DNA from: Pleurodeles waltl | Lineage: Eukaryota; Chordata; Amphibia; Caudata; Salamandridae | NCBI RefSeq assembly: GCF_031143425.1 | Contig: NC_090447.1 | Span: forward strand, 131,893,106-131,957,105 | Reading direction: 5' to 3' | DNA length: 64,000 bases | Part shown: piece by piece, positions 10,622-22,027 of the stretch | Position numbering within the stretch: position 1 is the first letter of the stretch | How the letters are laid out: the number at the start of each line of letters is the position of its first letter | Notes under the pieces: model-generated | Seen by the model: the letters and a program-made list of their open reading frames with translations, nothing else | Database searches by the model: none | Told to the model about the DNA's origin: nothing | Program-made: the position numbers and the translations under genes

Positions 10622-11458
10622 GACGCCAGTTCTACGCCTTCCTGACTCCACTTGGATCTCTCTGTCAATGCTTCCCAGGCAGCCTAGACCAACCCACAGG
10701 GGTTCTCTAGCTGCCAATGGACAGAAGCAGGCCCCAGGCCATCTAGGAGCCTCTGGTCTATGAAACCATAACAAGTGGGGGGCAGTAGCCCCAGGTGCAA
10801 AGCAACCTGTCTTCACTCCATTTCTAATCAGTTCAGGGGCTGTAACCTGCCACTGATCCACCAACCTAGGGTCCGCACCCATAGGTTCTACAGGGCCTAA
10901 AGGCGAGGCTCTCCTCCCTTTACCCCTCCGTCTAGGATCCCGCCCTCCTCTCCTAGGAGAGGTATCACCAGAATCCACACTTGCCAGGGTGCTGGGTACA
11001 GCAGCCCTGCACAACTCTCTCGCCAGCCCTGGATCACTACCTGGCGACTGACCACCCAACCTAGGGACGACACCCTTGGGCTGCACCGGGGTCCGGGGCG
11101 GGCTTCCCCCTCCCTGTACCCCACTTCCAGAGTCCTGCGTCTCCCCACCTCGGGAGAATCCACCAGAAGTTTCACACGGTGGGGTGAGCACACTAACCGC
11201 CCCCCCAACCAGGTCAGAGTTTACCCCCTGAACCTGTCTATCTAGTCCAGGGATGACACCCTTAGACTGGACCATTGCCCAGCGAACCATGACTTCCTTG
11301 GGAGCACACTTACCCCCTACCAGATCAGAGCTTACCCCCTGAATCTGGCAATCCAACCCAGAGTCACTACCCTCTGGTTGAACCACTGCCTGGCGCACCA
11401 GGACTTCCTGGGGGGCACACCTACCCCCCACCAGGGAAACACCTTCCCCAAGGGCCAC
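10520..11458 (-). pseudogene. Gly/Val-rich reading frame downstream of gag
   Basis: A 312-residue open frame overlapping the end of the SCAN-containing piece in another frame. It has imperfect internal repeats of about 45 residues (LVGGRCAPQEVLVRQAVVQ, LVGGKCAPKEVMVRWAMVQ, then a third start LVGGAV). I recognise no enzyme motif; no protease DSG/DTG is visible. Its last part runs into the truncated 3' LTR. It may be gag C-terminal or spacer sequence rather than a protein of its own. Confidence 0.35.
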
Positions 11459-13106
11459 ACAAGAGTCTGGCTGGTGCAGGTCTCCTGACCTCTGTCCATC
11501 TGACAGAGTCTGGATTCCCCGAGCCCAGAAATGGTCTCACCAAGGTCATTCCTGGGGGGCTCTGCTCTCAGAGCTGACCCCTGACCCTCCAGGTTCTCCA
11601 CTGGGGCCCGCAGCCCCCTCTCAACCCTATGCCTGGATTTCCACCTCTTCCGCTGTAGAGCGAGACTACCAGACACCAGGACCAGCGGAACGCTATCACC
11701 AGCCACCCCCCCAAGTCCTAATGACAAAATGGGATCCTTCTGAACAGCTGGCCCTACGGCACAGGCTAGGCTCACCTCCTGGCGTTCACTCATGGAACCC
11801 TCCAGGACCTGGGACTGGAGCTCAGGTACCCTGGGCCTCAGCCCAACCCCATTCCCTCTCCTCTGAGACTGGACATGGGGTGCCTTACCCGCCCCAATAC
11901 ACTGGGACCTACCTGGGACACAAGCCTTTCCCACCACACCTGGTTGGGAAACACCTAGACCACTCTCATTAGGAACACCCCCTAATGCCACACCAGACCC
12001 TCTGGTACGCAACCAGAAGTCTGCCTCCTTTGCAAGCTCCCTGGGGTCAGAGAGCTCACACACTGACAAGTGTTGGCGTAACTCTGAAAAACAACAACGA
12101 AGCAGGTGCTCTCTGACAATCAGATTAAACAGCCCTTCAAAATTGTTTACTGTGCTACCCTTCACCCATCCATCTAGTGCAATGCAGCAATCCTCCACAA
12201 ACTCCTCCCAAGACTGGTGGGACAGTTTCTTACCACCCCTAAACCTTTTTCTGTATTCCTCAGGGGAAAAACCATACTTCACAATCAGTGCATTCTTTAC
12301 AGCGGAGTACCCCTTTCTGTTACTCTCTTCCAGAGTCAGTAGGGCATCCCTTCACTCCTCAGGAATAAAGCCCCCTAGGCCAGTTCCCCAATCCTTCTAA
12401 GGGATCCTGCTCTCTACCAGAGCCCTCTCATATTCCTTTAACCACTGACGTATGTCACCGCCCTCTTGGAACCTAGGTACCAGATCTATGGGTATGTGAG
12501 GAACATCTTTGCTACAGCACTGTACATTGCTGCCACCACTGGACTCCACCTGCAGCGCTGGTGAGTCCAGAACCTTCAGACTGCGCTCTAGAGCGAGTCT
12601 TTCTCTGGCAAAAGCCCTCTCTGCCTCTGCCATTCTCTCCTTACTAAGGCCTTCTCTACCTCAGCCCTTCTCTCCTCAACAGCTAGGCGTGCTAACTGCA
12701 ACTTCAGGTCCTTCTCTTCCTGCCTATCTCTTAGCTCATCAGGCGTCAAGGAATGAGAGGTAGCCCTGCTTCTTACACTGGACCCAGCAAGGGACTCCCT
12801 ATCACAGGGGCCTTCCTTGTCAACTGGTGTCCCCAACCGGTCATTCTCACCGTCCTGATCAGTCTTTCTATCACTCTCTAGGGATGAGGTCTGGGAGCCC
12901 TCCCATTGGGAACGCTCACTACACTCAGGATCCTCTGGGTACTCCCTAAGCACACTCCCTCCCTGGGTATATGTCACAAACCTTTCAAAGAAATTCAGAG
13001 ATCTCCTGAGGTCCCCTTCTACAGGCAGCCCTCTCTCTCTACAGAACCCCTCTAATTCCTCCTGCGTGTAAAACGGCAGGTCCTCTAAATCAAAGGTAAG
13101 TCCCAT
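11332..13106 (-). pseudogene. Frameshifted gag with SCAN-like domain
   Basis: The likely start is the Met at 13106 (MGLTFDLEDLPFYTQEELEG), in a Kozak-compatible place after the PBS leader; an upstream Met extends only into leader-like sequence. The first piece has a charged helical region (RQEEKDLKLQLARLAVEERR). A frameshift near 12630 leads into AEAERAFARERLALERSL and FQEGGDIRQWLKEYE, a capsid N-lobe-like segment. A second break near 12400 precedes KYGFSPEEYRKRFR, QSWEEFVEDC, ALDGWV, FEGLFNLIVREHLLRC and LRQHLSVCELSDPRELAKEA, which match the helical layout of the SCAN domain. SCAN domains in vertebrate zinc-finger genes are thought to derive from the capsid of Gmr1-like gypsy elements. No CCHC knuckle was seen. 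Confidence 0.75.
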
Positions 13107-13283
13107 CTTGAAAAGGCACCAATAACTCAAATGTGACAACCACAATACCCAAGCGTGAGAACTGAAAAGAGGAAAAATGACCAAAGAGAGAAAGTTAAGA
13201 GAAGCCAAACATGTGATGGTCTAAAAGCAATCCTTGAAGTGAAATAATGAGTCACAATGGTATTGTGCAAGCGCAAGTCCTAT

Positions 13284-13301
13284 CCTCACCGCTGACGACC
13301 A
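13284..13301 (-). other. Primer-binding site of the LTR element
   Basis: On the minus strand, one base after the 5' LTR end, the sequence reads TGGTCGTCAGCGGTGAGG. It starts with TGG, the complement of a tRNA CCA end. The 44799 element has the related TGGTGACCAGCGGCGAGG at the same place. The priming tRNA was not identified. Confidence 0.65.
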
Positions 13302-13302
13302 A

Positions 13303-16300
13303 TGTTAGAAATGGGGTTTCTGGTTGGCTAGGGAATGCACCTCAGCCAGGCAGAACTTACCCACTCTAGTCAGGGCAAGGGAGTTACACGTCCAAGATAA
13401 CCCCTGCTTACCCCCTTGGTAGCTTGGCACGAGCAGTCAGGCTTAACCCAGAGGCAATGTGTAAAGCGTTTGCACAACACACACAACACACGTGACGCAA
13501 TATCCCCACCACAAAGGAAACACAACACCAGATTATATGAAAATATACTGTATTGTACACAAGGCAATTATCAGACCAAACATCACATATCAGTACTATC
13601 CTGCTACCTTAGCAGTTGTCAGAACGTTACACATTAGTTACTCTGCAACCTAGCAGTAGTCACACATAACACACAGGTTACTCAGTATTCTGCAACATAA
13701 GCAGTAGTCAGGAAAACACGTTATTACATCACAGCACTTGTCATAAGAATATCATAAAATGCCCATAGTAGGAACATTAGAAAACATATGGCAAGTTAGA
13801 AAAACATATTAGCAAGCATGTCCATAAAAGGAACATTTGCATACACATATGTAAAAAACATCAAACGCAGGTAGGTAATATATGAATCAAACAAAAGGCT
13901 GTAGAAAGAACTTTGGATTGCAACTATATTGGTCCTTTAAACTGTACCTGGTTGGATGAAGGCACCTCCAGTGCTTAGAAGGCGAACAATGGGGCCCCCG
14001 GCGCTCCTATGCGCAAAACGGGGGCCGCCCTTATACTCTGGGGTCAGAGGAGGGCGACATGCACCTCCTCTCTTTTATAGACAGGCCCCTATGGGGACCG
14101 TGATTACTGGGGGCCCCCCAGGGCCTCAACCGGCCCTCACAAGGGGGACCAAAGCCAGCAAAAACAACTTAGGGCAGGAGGGGGGCACCACGCACCCCCT
14201 CCGGTTTAATGACAGGCCCCTCCTGGGACCCGCGATCTCTGGGGCCCCCCCGGGCCTCCACTGGCCCTTCCACCAAGGGGGGGGCCCACAATAATGCCCG
14301 TTTTACCTAACAGCAGAAAAGGAGCGTCCTGCTCCTAACGCAGAGGCCAGGGGGCACTCTCCGTGCCTTCCCCTGGTCCTGCCGTGAAGCCACAAGAAGA
14401 TCGGACACCTCCTGGGGCCCGAGCAGACACTCACCTGCACCCGATGTGGTGCGCGAGTGTTCTTCCAGCTTCCCGGGCCGCTGCGGTGATCTTATTTAAA
14501 GGGGCACAATGCAGCAAGGAGCCTACGAGCTCCCAAGGCTCCATAAGCACGCTGCAATCAGCGCTATGGCAGCCGCAACCACGGAGAAGCACCCCTCGTG
14601 AAGAAATGTATGCAGGGGTCAGGGCCACAGCACCCTGCCCCTGGGGAGCAGAATTTTAAGACAAGGTCCTCAGGTGGAGGGCCCAGCTACAGGCCAGCAC
14701 AAGGGAAAGGCAGCAAGTGGCAAGTCCTTCACAGTGACCAGGCAGGTCACAGGTCAGCACAGCAGCAGCAGTCCATGGCAGTTCCTGGTGAGTCCTTTCA
14801 GCCTTTGGTGTCCAGTTCCAAGATGATTCCAAGAGTCTCCAAATTGTGGGGAAAATTCCCCTGTACTTATAGTCAGTTCTTACAGTGTTTTACAATGGTA
14901 GGGAGAGGAGGTTCCAGACAGTTACAACTGGTTCTGGGAGTGCCCCCTCTCTCCTTTCAGCACAGGCTCCAAACATCAGTGGGGGGTTAACAACCCTATT
15001 GTGTGAGGCCAGGGCACAGTCTTTACAAATGCAGGTGTGCCCCGCCTCTCCCTTCTCTCAGCCCAGGAAGACTATTCAGTATGCAGATGCACCTCTGTGA
15101 CACCTCCACCCTCCCTGTGTACAGGCTGTCTGAAAAGTATGTACCTCCTCTCTTTTACAGACAGGCCCCTACGTGGACCGTGGTTACTGGGGGCCCCACA
15201 GGGCCTCAACCGGCCCTCATGAGGGGGGCCAAAGCCAGCAAAAACAACTTAGGGCAGGAGGGGGGCACCACGCACCCCCTCCGGTTTAATGACAGGCCCC
15301 TCCTGGGACCCGCGATCTCTGGGGCCCCCCCGGGCCTCCACTGGCCCTTCCACCAAGGGGGTGGCCCACAATAATGCCCTTTTTACCTAACAGCAGAAAA
15401 GGAGCGTCCTGCTCCTAACGCAGAGGCCAGGGGGCACTCCCCGCGCCTTCCCCTGATCCTGCCGTGAACCCACAAGAAGATCGGACACCTCCTGGGGCTG
15501 GAGAAGACACTCACCTGCACCCGATGTGGTGCGCGAGTGTTCTTCCAGCTTCCCGGGCCGCTGCGGTGATCTTATTTAAAGGGCACAATGCAGCAAGGAG
15601 CCTACGAGCTCCCAAGGCTCCATAAGCGCGCTGCAATCAGCGCTATGGCAGCCCCACCCACGGAGAAGCACCCCTTGTGAAGAAATGTATGCAGGGGTCA
15701 GGGGCCACAGCACCCTGCCCCTGGGGAGCAGAATCTTAAGACAAGGTCCTCAGGTGGAGGGCCCAGCTACAGGCCAGCACAAGGGAAAGGCAGCAAGTGG
15801 CAAGTCCTTCACAGTGACCAGGCAGGTCACAGGTCAGCACAGCAGCAGCAGTCCATGGCGGTTCCTGGTGAGTCCTTTCAGCCTTTGGTGTCCAGTTCCA
15901 AGATGATTCCAAGAGTCTCCAAATTGTGGGGAAAATTCCCTTGTAATTATAGTCAGTTCTTACAGTGTTTTACAATGGTAGGGAGAGGAGGTTCCAGCCA
16001 GTTACAACTGGTTCTGGGAGTGCCCCCTCTCTCCTTTCAGCACAGGCTCCAAACATCAGTGGGGGGTTAACAACCCTATTGTGTGAGGCCAGGGCACAGT
16101 CTTTACAAATGCAGGTGTGCCCTGCCTCTCCCTTCTCTCAGCCCAGGAAGACTATTCAGTATGTAGATGCACCTCTGTGACACCTCCACCCTCCCTGTGT
16201 ACAGGCTGTCTTAAAAGTATGCACAAAGCCCCAACTGTCACTCTGCCCAGACGTGGATTGGAGTCACGCTGCAAAACATCAGAGTCATAAGCACAGATAA

Positions 16301-17020
16301 ATGTGCACTTTCTAGAAGTGGCATTTCGGTGATAGTAATAAAAAATACACCCACACCAGTAAGCAGCATTTATTATCACCATCACAACCATACCAAACAC
16401 GCCTACGCTACCCCTCTTAAATCAGACAATACCCCTTACACATAAGGCAGGGCATTTCTAATGCAATCCTATGAGAATTGGAGCAGCAGCGAGACACCAG
16501 TTAGGCTGTTTGTCACTACCAGGACAGGCCACACACCTTGGCACATGTCCTGCCTTTCTACATACATGGCACCCTGCCCATAGGGCTAGCTAGGGCGTAC
16601 CTTAGGTGTGACTTACATGTAGTAAAAGGGGAGTTCTGGGCCTGGCAAGTAAGTTTAGATGCCAGGTCCCTGTGGCAGAAAACTGCGCACACAGGCCCTG
16701 CGCTAGCAGGCCTGAGACAGGTTTGAAAGTCTACTTCAGTGGGTGGCGCAAGCAGCGCTGCAGGCCCACTAGTAGTATTTAATTTACAGGCCCTGGGTAT
16801 AGAGATACCACTGTACAAGGGACTTATAGGTAAATTAAATATGCCAATTAGGTATAAGCCAATCATACCAACTTTAGATGGGAGAGCACCTGCACTTTAG
16901 CACTGGTCAGCAGTGATAAAGTGCTCAGAGTCCTAGAGCCAACAGCGAGAGGTCAGAAAAACCAGGAGGAAGGAGGCAAAAAGACTGGGGATGACCCTGC
17001 GTAAGGCAAAAAGTCCAACA
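13303..17020 (-). repeat. 5' LTR carrying a 1080-bp tandem duplication
   Basis: 3718 bp, ending TCTAACA next to the internal region and starting TGTTGGACTTTTTGCC at 17020 on the minus strand. Segments 14061-15140 and 15141-16220 are direct tandem copies. Without the duplication the LTR would be about 2.64 kb, close to its relatives at 37488-39805 (2318 bp) and 44799-47303 (2505 bp). TATA-like CTATAAAAGA is at 14071-14080; the duplicated copy at 15151-15160 is mutated to CTGTAAAAGA. Confidence 0.85.
14061..16220. repeat. Tandem duplication, 2 x 1080 bp
   Basis: Markers TCTTTTATAG (14071) and TCTTTTACAG (15151), and CACAGGCTCC at 14961 and 16041, are each exactly 1080 bp apart. All three junctions share an ATGCAC-like microhomology (at 14059, 15139 and 16219). 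Confidence 0.9.
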
Positions 17021-17341
17021 ATGCTAATGTACATATGGACAGGATGACAGAAGATAATGGGGGGAGAGAGAAAGGGAGCACTGGGTCAATTACAGAAACA
17101 ACACCACAGTTGGCATACATATTACCATGACACACAGGGATCAGGATTGAGCACTATACATCGCACTGGTATTACATTGGCTAAGTGCCACAGCAAAATG
17201 AGAGTGAACCACCGCCAACTGCACCCCTCCTGGGACCCACTAAGCCCTGTCTGACATGGAATGCTACCTGTCTAATTTAGCAGATTTTGCTATACACTCA
17301 TTTACCTTGAGCTGGATCAGGCAGCAATGTCTGGGCTGGCA

Positions 17342-17738
17342 TTAAGAGGCACCCACTAACTGAAACCCACCACCAGGATCCTGTGCAACCCAAAAATAAT
17401 TGTTGTGACGCTCACTGTACTCAACCCCTTGTGGCTGCTGTGCTGCCCTCAAGCACTCATCCAGCTCTGGGTAGGCCACCACAAGTATGCGGGCCATCAG
17501 GGGGCTCAGCTTCCGATAGGCACCCCACCCTTGTTGGGAGGCTATCCCCAGCTGGGCCTCCACAGTCTTCCCGGGCCCAGCGTCTCAGGTGCTCCCACCT
17601 TTTCCTACAGTGGGTGCTCCGCCTGCTATAGACCCCCAGTGTCCCCAAGTACTTGGAGATGGCACACCACAATCCCTTCTTCTGATGGGTGCTGACCTGC
17701 AGAGATAATACAGAAAGGAGGACACCATTACCATACAA
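17342..17738 (-). pseudogene. Harbinger Myb-like gene A, N-terminal SANT exon
   Basis: The minus strand reads HQKKGLWCAISKYLGTLGVY, then RRSTHCRKRWEHLRRWARE, the third-helix region of a SANT/Myb domain. After a frame change near 17565 come AQLGIASQQG, LSPLMARILVVAYPELDEC and LRAAQQPQG. The same order is recognisable at 41390-41650 on the other strand. An acceptor-like TCTCTGCAG precedes the SANT part. The exon diverges from the transposase at 18467, leaving about 700 bp between them as a probable shared promoter. The frame change and the LTR insertion downstream make the gene nonfunctional. Confidence 0.75.
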
Positions 17739-18466
17739 TCCAGCCAGTCACACATATGGTCCAAAAATCCCATTTCCATCTCCATGGGCACACACATCAC
17801 CCGGAGCACAGCATGTACACTACCACCAGACATACCCCCACCCAAATTACACATTGCTAGCACACACATCTCCATGCAACCTTGTCACAGGCATCATGCC
17901 CATGGTGTACTCACCTATTGGTCTGGAGGCCCAAACAGCTATTCATACAGGGGTGGGACCCCATTCACAAGGAGCTCTAACTCCTCTGAAATGAAGGCAG
18001 GGGCCTTTTCCCCTGTCACACAGGCCATGGCAGGATACAGACACAGGTCACAGCAGCACACACAGTGGAGGTGTTGTCCTGTGGAAAGTCAAGAATCAAG
18101 TGAGGTTTTAGGCAGAAAATGGCGGTCACGTCTGTGGCAGTGTACACCGTCACTGACGCCGGTGATCCCAATTGGACACTGTAGTCCATAGACCCCCAAT
18201 TTAGCCAATGAGGAATAGCATGGCGGTGCAAGACCGCCATCCACCATGACTCCCAACACCGGCGGAGTTCCATCACTTCCACCGGTCCATACTTACTGGA
18301 CAGGCAGTCGCCATTTATGGTGGTGGACAACATTCAGAAATTGGAACCTGCGTCATTGCTATAAAATGCACATAAATTGCCATTCACATTTTCCGATTAC
18401 ATACATGCTCTATGTACACTGAGGTGGTGGTTCCATTGTTCGCATTGTGACACCCTACTCACTCTT
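17739..18466. promoter_or_regulatory. Intergenic region between divergent Harbinger genes
   Basis: Non-coding stretch between the 5' ends of Myb-like gene A (minus) and the transposase (plus). It contains several GGCGGT/ACCGCC inverted motifs (about 18120-18330), similar to the subterminal motifs. Bidirectional promoter function is inferred from gene arrangement only; no TATA box was assigned. Confidence 0.35.
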
Positions 18467-19559
18467 ATGTCCATTAGATACCTACCACTGCGGAGGAATA
18501 GGACGAGGAGACAAGAGCGGGTGTACAGAACCCTTGCGGATTTGGCTACACTGGAGGACAGGCACATGATACTGACCTATAGACTGGACAGGGCCACAAT
18601 CACAGAGCTGTGTACTCAATTGGAGCTTGATCTGATATCAGCTATCCGTCATATAACTGGGCTCTCCCCTCTTGTGCAAGTTCTATCAGTGCTCCATTTC
18701 CTGGCAACTGGTTCTTTCCAGTGACAGCGGTGTTGGCAGCAGGAATGGCACAGCCAATGTTATCAGTAGTGCTGACAAGGGTTTTGTCTGCCTTGGTCAA
18801 ACATATGTGCAGCTACATCGCTTTCCCCCAAGTGGAGGATTTGGCCACTGTAAGGCTGGATTCTATGCAATGGGATATATAGTAAATATTATTGGTGCGA
18901 TTGACGGAACACATATTGAATTTGTCTCATCCCCCCCTCCCGGAACACTGAACAGGTATTCAATAATTTGAAGAGTTTCCACTCACTCAATGTGCAAATG
19001 ATGTGCCTGGCTGACCAGTACATCTCCCACGTCACTGCCAAGTATTCTGGGTCTGTGCATGACGCCTTCGTCCTAAGGAATAGCAGCATCCCAAATGTGA
19101 TGACACAACTACAGAGGCACAGGATGTGGCTAATAGGTGAGCCAGAGTCCCCCATACCATTGAGTAAGGCTAATGTTTGTCCCTCAATACTTGCAGGTGA
19201 CTCTGGCTACCCAAACCTATTGTGGATCCTGACCCCTGTGAGGAATGCCAGGACAGGGGCTGAGAATCAGTATAATGATGCACATGGATGAACCAGGCGG
19301 ATCATAGAACATACTTTTAGACTCCAGAAAGCCAGAATTAGATGCCTCCAACTGACAGGTGGATCCCTCTGCTACTCCCCTGAGAAGGTTTGCAAGATAG
19401 TTGTTGCATGCTGCATGTTATACAACCTGGCCCTCAGACGATATTTGCGTTATCTGCAGGAGGAAGAGATTGGAAATGCCCATGTGGCAGCAGTGGACCC
19501 TGAGGACAGTGAGGATGTGGACAACAGAACATCAGTTATACGTCAGTACTTCCAATGAC
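18467..19559 (+). pseudogene. HARBI1-like: HARBI1-like transposase, copy 1
   Basis: The start is taken at MSIRYLPLRRNRTRRQERVY because upstream residues look non-coding. The N-terminal helical part ends in LHFLATGSFQ. The catalytic domain (DDE_Tnp_4 type) has all three acidic positions: IIGAIDGTHI, GDSGYPN, and Glu in TRRIIEHTFRLQKARIRCL. It ends with VACCMLYNLALRR, an acidic stretch and VIRQYFQ. A 60-bp GT-AG intron (19137-19196) interrupts just before the second Asp. Disruptions are a frameshift with stop after SFQ (about 18722), a frameshift near 18955 and a stop near 19289, so the protein is dead although the catalytic residues survive. It converges on Myb-like gene B. Confidence 0.88.
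19137..19196 (+). other. 60-bp GT-AG intron in HARBI1-like transposase
   Basis: Donor ATAG|GTGAGCC and acceptor CTTGCAG|GTGAC; removing it joins Leu-Ile-Gly to Asp-Ser-Gly-Tyr-Pro in phase 1. The second Harbinger copy has an intron at the same codon (36689-36790, minus). Confidence 0.8.
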
Positions 19560-20274
19560 ATACAGGTGAGACAGTGGAACTAACCATTCCTCTGATTATT
19601 TATCCTTTCAGTGTGGCTGTAGCATGATGGCACTCAATTCATTTGCATCTCAACTGACTGTCACCTATGCCTTCTCATTTTGCAGATGTTGGTGTTATTA
19701 CTACTGCATACTGAAGTGATGTATACAGACAGCTACATGTCATTATTTGTATGTTATCACAGAGTTCAGGTCATTTGCACAAGATGTAACTGTTACCATA
19801 ATTGCACATTTTCTTCACATAAATCACTATTACTCAAGTTGTGTTCAAGGGTGTTTATTGTAGTGAAAGTTATAGATGGAATAGTGCAATGGAATGGGGT
19901 GATGGTAGAGGTAAGTCCAGGGTATTGGTCCAGTCTGTTTGTAGCACAGGTCCAGTGTCCAAGGGGCCATAGGAAGGGGAGCATAGGCAGTTCAAAGTGG
20001 ACAAGGTGACAGAGTGGGACAAAATGGTGACATTCAGGAGGGTCTCAATTCCTGGTGGTGGGCTTGGTCTTGGCAAGTGTCTCTGGCATCTGTCTGGGTC
20101 GCAGAGACTGTTTGTGGGATGGTTCACCTTCTCCAGGGGGAGGGGTGCCGGTGGCCTGTGGGTCCTGTGGCAGGGCCTTCTGTCCACTACCTGCAGCAGA
20201 TGTGGTGGAATGTTCAGTTGACTGGCTAGTGGAAGGGGCACGCTGGCATGCTGTATATTCCCTCATTATGTTGG

Positions 20275-21582
20275 TCATGTCAGCCAGCACCCCTTTATGG
20301 AGACCATGGTGGTGTTGATGGCCTGCAAATCTTTCCTGATCTCCTGATGGTGTGCCTCCTGCAGCTGCTGGTTCTCCTGCATGATGTCAAGAATCTGACC
20401 CATCTTGTCCTTGGATTGTTGGTAAGCCCCCAGGACATTAGTGAGTGCCTCCAGGACAGTCTGTACCCTAAACCTGTCCTGCCCCTGGTGCACAGCTGTC
20501 CCCCCAGTGTCTCTGTCCCCCTGTGCCTGTGTCCCCTGAATGGTGGGCTCACTGCCCTTGACCCCAAGACCCTGATTGTTTTGGCTGTGAGGTGTGGACT
20601 GGGGTTCCTGTACAGGTGGGCACACTGCTGATTGACGGGTCCTGGGGATAGAGGTGTAGGGACTTTGGGTGGGTGCTATGGTGTTAGATACTGAGGGGGG
20701 AGGCTCTGTGGTGGACTGGGAGGTGGCTGGGATGGCCAAATGACCAGTGGTCCCTGATGGGCCAGGTAGTTCATCCAGATGTCCAGAGTTACTGTCATCA
20801 CTGGGGGCATCTTCTGTTGGGGGACTGGATAGCCGTGGCACCTCCGGGCTGCTGGGATTGGCTGGGGCACCTGCAGGGATGTAAGTGATGTATTATGCTT
20901 CATGTCTGTGACATATTGTACATCCCTAGCTTCCCCTACATCATTCCTGTTGCCCTGCCACCTTTGTTTGTGTATGGTGATGTATTGTGGGATTGTTAGT
21001 TCTCAATGCTGTGCATGCATAGGTGGTGGGTGTACATGCAGGGCTGGGAGGGCTGTACATGCAATGGGTATGGCATGAAGGGCTTGGCATTGGGGTAGTT
21101 ATATGTGTAGGTGCACTGTGTGGAATGAAGTGGAGTGATGGGATTCAGGGTGAAGGGGTGAGATGGCATGTAGGTATGGGGGGGTGATAGGTCGTAAATT
21201 TTGACTCACCAGTGTCCAGTCCTCTGGCTACACCAGTGAGTCCCTCAGGATGCAGTATTGCCAAGACTTGCTTCTCCCATGCTGTCAGCTGTGGGGGCGG
21301 AGGTCCACCGCCAGCTCTCTGGATGGCGAGCAGGTTCCTTGCTGCCATGGAATGTACCTTCCCCTGTAGGTCGTTCCACCTCTTTCTGATGTCATCCCTT
21401 GTTCTTGTATGCTGTCCCATAGCGTTCACCCGGTCCACAAATCTCCACCATAGCTCCATCTTCCTTGCAATGGATATTTGCTGTACCTGTGCTCCAAACA
21501 GGTGTGGCTCTACCCTGACTATTTCCTCTACCATGACCCGCAACTCATCATCTGTGAAATGGGGGTGCCTTTGTGGGGACAT
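20275..21582 (-). CDS. Harbinger Myb/SANT-like gene B (two exons, apparently intact)
   Basis: Exon 1 (21582-21210) starts MSPQRHPHFTDDELRVMVEE and contains a Myb/SANT-like DNA-binding domain: FTDDELRVMVEEIVRVEP, LFGAQVQQISIARKMELWW, VDRVNAMGQHTRTRDDIRKR, WNDLQGKV. A clean donor (ACTG|GTGAGTC) and acceptor (CCTGCAG|GTGCC) remove a 339-bp intron (20871-21209) in phase 1 and keep the frame open. Exon 2 (20870-20275) gives a Ser/Thr/Pro-rich linker and a C-terminal coiled coil (LGAYQQSKDKMGQILDIMQE, then NQQLQEAHHQEIRKDLQA). Combined length is 969 bp, about 322 residues. Family members bind transposon ends and help import the transposase; that is assumed here. It is unusual in being intact beside a dead transposase. 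Confidence 0.8.
20871..21209 (-). other. Intron of Myb-like gene B
   Basis: 339 bp with GT-AG ends on the minus strand (GTGAGTCAAA ... ATCCCTGCAG). Splicing restores a phase-1 Gly codon and an open frame. Confidence 0.75.
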
Positions 21583-22027
21583 GGGTGTTGTGTGGTGTGT
21601 GTTGTGCAGTGCGTCTTGAATAATGTGGTGGGGTGCGTGACGGAAGGCTGGGTGTTAGATGTGTAGTTGTGTCTGTGATTTGCGTGTCTGTCTCATGGTT
21701 ATTTTACATGTTCGTAAAGGGGTGTGGGTAATGTGGGTGTGTGTTTTATAGTGCTGTTGGTATGTGTGTGTGGTGTGTGTATTGGTGTCAGCTGTGTGTT
21801 TTTGGTATTGGCCGATGTTGTGTTGTTTTGTATTTGGGTGGGTCATAATGTGGAATACGTTGTTTTTTTGGCACCGACAGTTGAACACTTACCTTTGATC
21901 TGGCAGACATGTGTTTGTGGCAGTATTCTGTCGGTTTAGTATGAGTGTGTCTTAATATGGCAGATGGATGGTCGCCTCCGTGACGGTATGTTGGCGGCCG
22001 TCACAAAGGTAGTAAGCGGGATTTACT
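21583..22027. other. Harbinger right subterminal region, TG-rich
   Basis: Upstream of gene B on the minus strand. TGTG/GGTG-rich low complexity (about 21580-21840) is followed by GGCGGCCGTCAC near the TIR. It probably holds the promoter of gene B; no box assigned. Confidence 0.4.

Larger units (their letters stand above)
8925..17020 (-). mobile_element. LTR retrotransposon with SCAN-like gag and no pol, inserted in Harbinger
   Basis: Two related sequences begin TGTTAGAAATGGGG at 8925 and 13303. The element ends in AGTCCAACA at 17020, so the LTR ends are TG...CA in minus orientation. ATGCT precedes 8925 (8920-8924) and follows 17020 (17021-17025), a 5-bp target duplication. Minus order is 5' LTR (17020-13303), primer-binding site, broken gag (13106-11332), a further reading frame (11458-10520), and a truncated 3' LTR (10621-8925). 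No protease, RT, RNase H or integrase is present. The LTR is the same family as the solo LTR at 37488 and the LTR at 44799. Confidence 0.9.
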
